64,000 nt of DNA from CAVTJL01 sp963735065. GTDB lineage: Bacteria > Pseudomonadota > Alphaproteobacteria > Geminicoccales > Geminicoccaceae. The notes below the pieces were generated by a model. It saw only the letters and a program-made list of their open reading frames with translations. It had not been told where the DNA came from and did not search any database. Made by a program: the position numbers and the translations under genes. Shown here piece after piece: positions 58,160 through 64,000 of this stretch (positions are counted from its first letter, which is position 1; every line of letters starts with the position of its first letter). The stretch spans positions 186,001 to 250,000 of the forward strand of contig CAVTJL010000007.1 of the NCBI GenBank assembly GCA_963735065.1. The letters run 5' to 3'.

Positions 58160-59473
58160 TCAGAGCGCCCCGCCCATCAGGGCGGTCGGCAGCCACGTGG
58201 CGATCCCCGGGAAGATACACAGGATGATCATCGCCACCACCATGCACAGCATGAACGGCAGCGAGCCCCAGAGCACGGTCGGGAGCCGGACGTCCGGCAC
58301 GATCCCGTTGATCACATAGAGATTGAGCCCGACCGGCGGCGTGATCAAGCCGAGCTCCATGTTGAGCGTCAGGATGACGCCGAACCAGATGGGATCGAAG
58401 CCGGCAGCCGTCACGATCGGCAGGAGAATGGGCGTCGTCATCAGGATGATCGCGGCGGGCGGCAGGAAGCAGCCGGCGACGAGCAGAAAGACGTTGATCC
58501 AGCCGAGCAGCACCCATCGATTGACGTCGAGCCCACCGATCCAGGCGGCGACGGACTGCGTCACGTAGAGGCTGGTCAGCATGTAGCCGAAGAGGATGGA
58601 GGCCCCGATGATCATGAGGATCATCACGGACTCGCGAAGCGTGTCGCGAAAGATCGGCCAGAGATCGCCCGGACGCCACAGCCGGTAGATCAGCACCACG
58701 AGAAGAAGGCACAAGACGGCCCCGACGCCCGCGGCCTCGGACGGCGTGGCGACGCCGCCATAGAGCGCATAGACGACACCGATGATGACGAGAAGGAACG
58801 GCAGCACGCGTGGCACCACCGCCAGCTGCTCGGCCAGGCTGTAGCGCCGGGAAGCGCCAGCCAGCGTGCCGCGCCGCCAGCTCAGGAAAAGCGCCCAGAG
58901 GATGAAGAGCCCGGTCAGCATGAGGCCCGGCAGCACGCCCGCCAGGAAGAGCCGGCCGATCGAGGTCTCGCTCGCGATCCCGTAGAGGATCATCGTGATC
59001 GAGGGCGGGATCAGGATCCCCAGCGTGCCGCCGGCGGCGATCGAGCCGGTGGCGAGATCGGCCGCATAGCCGCGCGCCCGCATCTCGGGAATCCCCATCT
59101 TGCCGATCGCGGCACAGGTCGCGGGCGACGAGCCGGTCAGCGCGGCGAACAGGGCGCAGGCGCCGATATTGGCGATCACGAGGCTCCCCGGCACACGGTG
59201 CAGCCACCGCGCCATGGCCTCGTAGAGGTCGCTGCCGGCGCGCGACGAGGCGACGGCGGCACCCATCAGCACGAACATCGGGATCGAGACGAGCGTGAAG
59301 TCGTCGAGACCGCCGAAGAGCGTGTCGGCGGTGAAGCCGAGGCCGTTCCAGCCGTCGTGCCAGCCGATGAAGGCCAGCGCCACGGCACCCAGCCCGAAGG
59401 CCACGGGCACGCCCGTGCCGAGAACCAGCACCGTGATCCCGCAGATCAGCAGGCCGAGCTCGAGCTCGCTCAA
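58160..59473 (-). CDS. TRAP transporter large permease (DctM), probably for malonate
   Basis: A 437-residue protein from a TTG at 59473 that overlaps the small-permease stop (TTGA). There are about twelve membrane helices, with FTLVSIPMFVLMGAAVASS, GSSPATCAAIGKMGIPEMRARGY and GGTLGILIPPSITMILYGIASETSIGRLFLAGVLPG as DctM signatures. The malonate assignment rests on the adjacent matB. Confidence 0.93.
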   Translation of the reverse strand: MSELELGLLICGITVLVLGTGVPVAFGLGAVALAFIGWHDGWNGLGFTADTLFGGLDDFTLVSIPMFVLMGAAVASSRAGSDLYEAMARWLHRVPGSLVIANIGACALFAALTGSSPATCAAIGKMGIPEMRARGYAADLATGSIAAGGTLGILIPPSITMILYGIASETSIGRLFLAGVLPGLMLTGLFILWALFLSWRRGTLAGASRRYSLAEQLAVVPRVLPFLLVIIGVVYALYGGVATPSEAAGVGAVLCLLLVVLIYRLWRPGDLWPIFRDTLRESVMILMIIGASILFGYMLTSLYVTQSVAAWIGGLDVNRWVLLGWINVFLLVAGCFLPPAAIILMTTPILLPIVTAAGFDPIWFGVILTLNMELGLITPPVGLNLYVINGIVPDVRLPTVLWGSLPFMLCMVVAMIILCIFPGIATWLPTALMGGAL

Positions 59474-59988
59474 TGCCGGTCCCCGTCGCTGATGCCGAAG
59501 GGTGCCCGCCTTCCGACCGCGACGGACCAGATCTCGACCACATACTGGAGAACCAGGAGCCCCATCCCCACCGGCACGCAGGCATAGGGAATGAAGAGAC
59601 GGGCCCGCCACATCGTGCTGGTCGTGAAGTCCTTGCTCCAGGCCTCCCACCACCAGGGCAGGCTCGTCCAGAACACGACGACGCAGAAGGAGAGCCCGAT
59701 GAGGCCGGCCAGGAGCGCCAGCACCCGCCGCACCCGGTGCGGCAGGTAGTGGGGTATGAGATCGACGTTCACATGCCCACCTGTGAGAAGCACGTAGGGC
59801 GCGCCCAGAAACGTCGCGGCGACGAGGCTGAAGGTCACGAACTCGTTCTGCCAGAAGGCCGCCTCACCCAGGATGAAGCGGACGAAGAGCAGCTGGCAGA
59901 CCACCGCCACAGCGGCCACGATGAGCCCCACGGCCACGTAGCCCGCCAGCCGCGAGAGCGCCTCGACGACAGCGGCGAAGCGCTGCAT
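59470..59988 (-). CDS. TRAP transporter small permease (DctQ), probably for malonate
   Basis: A 172-residue protein with four membrane helices (LAGYVAVGLIVAAVAVVCQLLFVRFIL first) and the family segment AAFWQNEFVTFSLVAATFLGAPYVLLTGGHVNVDLIP. It begins 19 bases after the binding-protein stop and is coupled to dctM. Confidence 0.92.
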   Translation of the reverse strand: MQRFAAVVEALSRLAGYVAVGLIVAAVAVVCQLLFVRFILGEAAFWQNEFVTFSLVAATFLGAPYVLLTGGHVNVDLIPHYLPHRVRRVLALLAGLIGLSFCVVVFWTSLPWWWEAWSKDFTTSTMWRARLFIPYACVPVGMGLLVLQYVVEIWSVAVGRRAPFGISDGDRH

Positions 59989-60007
59989 CGCCCGAACGCC
60001 GCGCCGC

Positions 60008-61009
60008 CTACTGGACCGCCAGCGCCTCGTCGATCAGCTTTTGGCCGTCCGGCACCTGCTTGGCGAAGGTCTTGTAGGAGGTCTCCTTGGCGATCGCCTG
60101 CCACTCCTTGACCTGCTCGGGCGTCATCGTGACGACCTTGACCCCTGCCTTCTCGAAGGCGGCCACGAACTTCTCGTCGAGCTTCTTGCTCTCGCCAGCG
60201 AAATAGGCCTCGGCCTTGGCGGCGCCCGCCATGATCGCGTCCTGCTGCTTCTTGTCGAGGCGATCGAAGCTGCGCTTCGACATCAGCACGGGCTCGTACA
60301 TGAACCAGAGGGCGTTATCGCCCGGCGCGGTCACGCATTTGAGCTGCTCGTAGAGCCGGAACGAGACGAAGCTGCCGGTCGAGGTGTCGGTCGCGTCGAC
60401 GACGCCCGTCTGCAGCGCGTTGTAGACCTCGTTCGAGGGGATGCCGACCACCGAGGCGCCGGCCCCCGCCCACATCTCGGCGAAGGTGGCGCCGGCCGAG
60501 CGGACCTTGAGACCATCGGCGTCCTTCGGCTCGAGGATGCACTTGTCCTTGCTGCCGAAGGCGCCGGCGAGCCAGGCATCGGCCAGCACCATGATGCCGT
60601 TCGCCTCAATGTCCTTCTTGATGTCGGCCATGAAGGGCGAGTGGTTGAGCCGGGCGGCACGCTCGTGGCTGAGCACAAGCCCGGGCATCAGCGTGGCCCC
60701 GAAAGCCGGGACGCGGCCGCTCGCATAGTCGAGCGGAAAGGCCGAGATGTCGATCTGCCCCCGCTCGAGCGCTTGCCACTGATCCTTCGCCTTCACGAGA
60801 GAGGCGCCGGGATAGACCTGGATCTGCACGCCCACGTCGGCGTTCTTGACCTCGCGCGCGATGATCTGGACCATCTCGTCGCGCACGTCGCCCTTCCCGC
60901 CCGGGAACTGATGCGACGCCTTGAGGGTGATGTCGGCTGCCGAGGCACTTGCGGCGAGCCCGGCAATGGCGGTTGCGACGGTGGCTATCGTGAGCGCTTT
61001 CACGCGCAT
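60008..61009 (-). CDS. TRAP transporter substrate-binding protein (DctP), probably for malonate
   Basis: A 333-residue periplasmic protein from the ATG at 61009, after GGGAGAGG. The Sec signal peptide is MRVKALTIATVATAIAGLAASASAA. DctP features are ITLKASHQFPGGKGDVRDEMVQIIAREV, VQIQVYPGASLVKAKDQWQALERGQIDISAFPL, and GLKVRSAGATFAEMWAGAGASVVGIPSNEVYNALQTGVVDATD with the carboxylate-binding Arg. The context with matB suggests malonate or a close analogue. Confidence 0.94.
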   Translation of the reverse strand: MRVKALTIATVATAIAGLAASASAADITLKASHQFPGGKGDVRDEMVQIIAREVKNADVGVQIQVYPGASLVKAKDQWQALERGQIDISAFPLDYASGRVPAFGATLMPGLVLSHERAARLNHSPFMADIKKDIEANGIMVLADAWLAGAFGSKDKCILEPKDADGLKVRSAGATFAEMWAGAGASVVGIPSNEVYNALQTGVVDATDTSTGSFVSFRLYEQLKCVTAPGDNALWFMYEPVLMSKRSFDRLDKKQQDAIMAGAAKAEAYFAGESKKLDEKFVAAFEKAGVKVVTMTPEQVKEWQAIAKETSYKTFAKQVPDGQKLIDEALAVQ

Positions 61010-61237
61010 GACTTGCCTCTCCCTGATCTGCGATGACCTTGTTCTGACCGAACTGCCCTCAGTGAGCCCGTCCGTCAAGCAACCGTAGCCCCTCTATTGG
61101 GTAGGAGGCTTGGAGGGTCACGCTCCTTTCGATCGCATGGGCACCGGGCGAGCCGAGGAACCAGTCTCGCGAAGCGCCGTTGCGCTGTCGCCGTCCGGGG
61201 CCTACCGCGCCCGGGCCGAACCTCGGGAGCCGCCTCC

Positions 61238-61759
61238 ATGGCGATCAACACGATGCAGGACCTCTTCGTCCACAGCCTGCGCGACATGTATCATGCGGAG
61301 AAGCAGCTCGTGCGCGCCCTCCCAAAGATGGCGAAGGCTGCGAAAAGCGATGGGCTGCGCGAGGCCATCACCCTGCACCTCGACGAGACCAAGAACCATG
61401 TCGAGCGCCTCACTCAGGTGTTCGACACGATCGACACGACGGCGCGCGGCGTCCGCTGCGAGGCGATCGAGGGCCTGGTCGAGGAGGCCAAGGAGATTCT
61501 GGACGAGGTCCAGGACCCGGAGGTCAAGGACGCCGGCATCATCCTCGCCTCGCAGAAGGTCGAGCACTACGAGATCGCGAGCTACGGCTCGCTCGCGACG
61601 ATGGCGCGGATGCTCGGCCACGACAAGGCGGCTCAGCTGCTCGACGAGACGCTGGCCGAGGAGAAGCATGCAGACCAGAAGCTGAACGAGCTTGCCCTTT
61701 CCGACATCAACAAGCGTGCCGCCAAGGGCCACGCCAAGCAGGCCGGCAGCGCCCGCTAG
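61238..61759 (+). CDS. DUF892 ferritin-like protein (YciE-type)
   Basis: A 173-residue, mostly helical protein from the ATG at 61238. It begins MAINTMQDLFVHSLRDMYHAEKQLVRALPKMAKAA, the diagnostic start of DUF892, where Glu of AEKQL and later His and Glu residues (HLDETKNHVERL; SQKVEHYEIASYG; AEEKHADQKLNEL) are probable di-iron ligands of a ferritin-like four-helix bundle. The family is linked to general stress responses. It stands alone, divergent from the dctP gene. Confidence 0.92.
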   Translation: MAINTMQDLFVHSLRDMYHAEKQLVRALPKMAKAAKSDGLREAITLHLDETKNHVERLTQVFDTIDTTARGVRCEAIEGLVEEAKEILDEVQDPEVKDAGIILASQKVEHYEIASYGSLATMARMLGHDKAAQLLDETLAEEKHADQKLNELALSDINKRAAKGHAKQAGSAR

Positions 61760-61987
61760 GATCGTTCTGCCCTCGCGTCGGCGGTTGGCCCAGCCGGAGC
61801 ACGGCCTGAGGGCCGTCGGCGCATCTCCTTCCCGTTCTCCGCGAGAATGGAGACGTCAGCCCATCCCCGCCGGCAATGCCAACTTGACCTCGGCAGGAGG
61901 ATGGTCATCTCTAGGCCATGACAGGGAGGGCCTCGGGGAGATCAGAGGTGTGGATCTGGGCGACCGCGACCAGCGCGGCGAGCGAGG

Positions 61988-62941
61988 ATGGCTGAGCCTG
62001 CCAGGCCGGCGGGAGCGCGGATCGTCACACTCACCCTCAACCCGTGCATCGACGTCTCGTGCAGCACCGAGGTGGTGCGGCCGGTGCACAAGGTCCGCAC
62101 GGTCGACCAGCGCTGCGATCCGGGCGGTGGCGGCCTCAACGTCGCCAAGGTGGTCAACGAGCTCGGCGGCCGGAGCACGGCCGTCTATCTGGCCGGCGGG
62201 GCGACCGGCCAGGTGCTGGACGAGCTCATCGCCCAGAGCGGGGTCGAGGGGCGCCGGGTGCCGATCGCCGGCGACACGCGGATCAGCAACATGGTCTTCG
62301 AGCGCTCGACGGGCCTTGAGTACCGCTTCGTTGCAGAGGGCCCGCTGGTCGACGCCGCCGAGTGCCGCGCCTGCCTGGCCCTCCTCGAGAGCCTCGAGAT
62401 CCACTGGCTCGTCGCAAGCGGCAGCCTGCCGCGCGGCGTGCCTGCCGACTTCTATGTCCAGGTGGGCGAGATCGTGCGCGCCAAGGGCGGGCGGCTCGTG
62501 ATCGACAGCTCGGGCGAGCCACTGCGCGCCGCGCTGGGCCACGGTGTCACGTTGGCCAAGCCCAGCGTGCGGGAGCTCGAGGAGGTCGTCGGTCGGCCGC
62601 TTCCGGACGACGAGTCCAGACGAGCGGCGATCCAGGAGCTGATCCGAAGCGGGGCCGCGGAGCTGCTGGCCGTGACCCTGGGCGAGGAAGGGGCTCTTCT
62701 TGGAGCCTCCGATGGCATCCGCTACCTGCCGAGCCCTCCGGTCGAGCGCCGGAGCGCGGTCGGGGCCGGCGACAGCTTCGTTGCCGCCATGACCCTCGGC
62801 ATCGCCGAGGGCCGCTCGGTGGACGATGCCTTCGCCCTCGCCGTTGCCGCAGGCGCTGCCGCCGTGATGACACCGGCAACCGAGCTATGCCACCGAAGCG
62901 ACGTCGAGCAGCTCTACGAGCAGCTCCGCCTGGCCGCGTGA
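61988..62941 (+). CDS. PfkB-type 6-phosphofructokinase / 1-phosphofructokinase family kinase
   Basis: A 317-residue ribokinase-fold enzyme. It opens with IVTLTLNPCIDVSCSTEVVRPVHKVRT, the phosphofructokinase-2/tagatose-6-phosphate kinase signature, then GGGGLNVAKVVNELGG. The C-terminal GAGDSFVAAM contains the catalytic Asp and anion hole. It is seven bases upstream of a beta-phosphoglucomutase gene and followed by a GH65 gene, so it feeds hexose phosphate from disaccharide breakdown into glycolysis. Confidence 0.92.
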   Translation: MAEPARPAGARIVTLTLNPCIDVSCSTEVVRPVHKVRTVDQRCDPGGGGLNVAKVVNELGGRSTAVYLAGGATGQVLDELIAQSGVEGRRVPIAGDTRISNMVFERSTGLEYRFVAEGPLVDAAECRACLALLESLEIHWLVASGSLPRGVPADFYVQVGEIVRAKGGRLVIDSSGEPLRAALGHGVTLAKPSVRELEEVVGRPLPDDESRRAAIQELIRSGAAELLAVTLGEEGALLGASDGIRYLPSPPVERRSAVGAGDSFVAAMTLGIAEGRSVDDAFALAVAAGAAAVMTPATELCHRSDVEQLYEQLRLAA

Positions 62942-62948
62942 CTGACTG

Positions 62949-63692
62949 ATGACCCTTCCACGACCCTGCTTTCCCGCCGCCATCCGGGCCGTCCTGTTCG
63001 ACCTCGACGGCGTCGTCACCGACACGGCGGCCGTCCATGCCGCAGCGTGGAAGCGACTGTTCGATGCCTTCCTCATCGAGCATGAGGGCCCGGACGCCGA
63101 GCCTTTCCGGCTGCCGGAGGAGTATCTGGCCCAGGTCGACGGCAAGCCGCGCGCCGATGGCGTGCGCGACTTTCTGGCGTCGCGGGGGATCCAGCTCCCC
63201 GAAGGCTCGCCCGACGATGCGCCGGACCTGCAGACGGTGCACGGCCTCGGCGCGCGCAAGGACGGCTACTTCAACGAGGCCCTCGATCGTCAGGGTGTGC
63301 CTGTCTTCGACAGCACGGTCGACCGGCTCCGCGAGCTGCGCCGCGCAGGCCGGCTCACCGCCTGCGTCTCCTCCTCGCGCAATTGCCGCCCGGTGTTGGC
63401 GCGGGCCGGCCTCACCGACCTCTTCGACACCATCGTCGACGGCACCGACATGGCGGCCGAAGCCCTGGCCGGCAAGCCCGCGCCCGACAGCTTCCTTCGC
63501 GCCGCAAGCCGCCTCGGCATCGAGCCCGGGGCCGCGGCAGTGGTCGAGGATGCGATCTCGGGCGTCGCGGCCGGCCGTGCCGGCGGCTTCGCCCTCGTCA
63601 TCGGCGTCGATCGTGGTGCCGGCGCCGCGGCGCTGACCGAAGCCGGCGCCGATCTGGTGATACCGGATCTTAAGGATATCTGCGTCGAATGA
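62949..63692 (+). CDS. pgmB: Beta-phosphoglucomutase (HAD superfamily)
   Basis: A 247-residue HAD hydrolase-fold protein with the nucleophile motif FDLDGVVTDT (17-26; both Asp present), motif II in CVSSSRNC, the Lys in GKPAPDSFL and motif III VVEDAISGVAAGRAGGF. A cap domain contains the segment EYLAQVDGKPRADGVRDFLASRGI, as in beta-phosphoglucomutase. It interconverts beta-glucose 1-phosphate, the GH65 phosphorolysis product, and glucose 6-phosphate. Confidence 0.92.
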   Translation: MTLPRPCFPAAIRAVLFDLDGVVTDTAAVHAAAWKRLFDAFLIEHEGPDAEPFRLPEEYLAQVDGKPRADGVRDFLASRGIQLPEGSPDDAPDLQTVHGLGARKDGYFNEALDRQGVPVFDSTVDRLRELRRAGRLTACVSSSRNCRPVLARAGLTDLFDTIVDGTDMAAEALAGKPAPDSFLRAASRLGIEPGAAAVVEDAISGVAAGRAGGFALVIGVDRGAGAAALTEAGADLVIPDLKDICVE

Positions 63693-63726
63693 GCCCCGCC
63701 ACCGGTACCGCGATGGAAGGCTGAGC

Positions 63727-64000
63727 ATGGTTCTCCGCCGTCGGTTCGATCCGCCGCCCGACCTCTTCCCGGTCGACCCCTGGGCCATCGAGACCCGTCA
63801 GTTCACCGGGCAGTATCTCCGTGAGGCGGAGACGATCTTCGCCCTCGCCAACGGCCTTCTGGGCCTCAGGGGCAACCACGAGGAGGGCTACCCGGTCGGC
63901 GAGCCCGGGACCTACGTCAACGGGTTCCACGAGACCCGCCCCATCGTCTATGCCGAGGAAGCCTATGGCTTCCCGCATACCGGGCAGACCATGGTCAACT
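63727..64000 (+). CDS. Glycoside hydrolase family 65 disaccharide phosphorylase, N-terminal fragment
   Basis: The first 91 residues of a larger protein (family length about 750-800) that runs off the right edge. FTGQYLREAETIFALANGLLGLRGNHEEGYPVGEPGTYVNGFHETRPIVYAEEAYGFP is the conserved N-terminal beta-sandwich start of GH65 enzymes (maltose, trehalose or kojibiose phosphorylases). Together with pgmB and the PfkB kinase it forms a phosphorolytic disaccharide pathway. The specific disaccharide cannot be told from this fragment. Confidence 0.9.
   Translation, partial: MVLRRRFDPPPDLFPVDPWAIETRQFTGQYLREAETIFALANGLLGLRGNHEEGYPVGEPGTYVNGFHETRPIVYAEEAYGFPHTGQTMVN

Noticed and set aside
58131..59585. 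Upstream extension of the matB reading frame by several hundred codons
   Set aside because: The extension is an alternative-frame shadow of the TRAP permease gene. MatB homology starts at the ATG at 58130.
1..64000. CRISPR arrays, insertion sequences, phage genes or att sites
   Set aside because: No regularly spaced repeats, transposase or integrase signatures were seen. The tRNA pair at 10714-10925 has no adjacent integrase or duplicated tRNA 3' end.

Overview
The window looks like a chromosomal segment of a high-GC alphaproteobacterium, most likely of the Rhodospirillales/Geminicoccales type. Supporting signs are a stand-alone F1 operon in the order atpH-A-G-D-C, a PopZ (DUF2497) gene beside a tolC gene, the hflK-hflC-DUF2065-degP order, folate-dependent TrmFO, frequent TTG and GTG starts, and a CtrA-type box in front of a Flp pilin gene. 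I see no rRNA, CRISPR array, insertion sequence or prophage. No gene-free stretch exceeds about 270 bases.

Positions 1-31,000 are mostly housekeeping. From left to right: a membrane protein quality-control operon (hflK, hflC, DUF2065, the start of a Do-type protease), mrp, a GNAT acetyltransferase, F1-ATPase, a sirtuin directly downstream of tRNA-Asn and tRNA-Cys, a divergent isoaspartyl-methyltransferase-like gene, tolC, popZ, trmFO, minCDE, a CheY-like regulator and a 689-residue secreted protein of unknown function. Then come FAD, lactate/malate-type and RraA-type metabolic genes, dusA, a Flp pilin, AMP nucleosidase, a TetR-controlled HlyD/ABC-2 export operon and ribB.

Positions 31,000-48,300 hold a membrane-anchored cyclic-nucleotide-binding protein, TerC, a UvrD-type helicase, a broken thiamine-diphosphate enzyme and a decayed HigB toxin next to an intact antitoxin. 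A catabolic island follows: medium- and short-chain dehydrogenases with a TRAP transporter, a divergent TIM-barrel isomerase plus Gfo/Idh/MocA oxidoreductase, and PdxA2, a DUF1537 kinase and a class IV aminotransferase.

Positions 48,300-51,650 hold the most unusual system: a zinc-less medium-chain dehydrogenase, a divergent pterin-synthase-like protein, a GT4 glycosyltransferase and a methyltransferase, packed with stop/start overlaps and facing a genuine ribA. No characterised pathway known to me fits this set. The remainder has an M20 peptidase, an amidase, an EI24 membrane protein, a TRAP transporter with malonyl-CoA synthetase (probably malonate use), a DUF892 ferritin-like protein, and a pfkB, beta-phosphoglucomutase and GH65 set for disaccharide phosphorolysis that runs off the right edge.

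Three otherwise well-conserved genes (minC, the thiamine-diphosphate enzyme and the pterin-synthase-like gene) each carry one apparent single-base insertion. That may mean assembly error rather than biology. The HigB toxin has two independent lesions and looks truly decayed.
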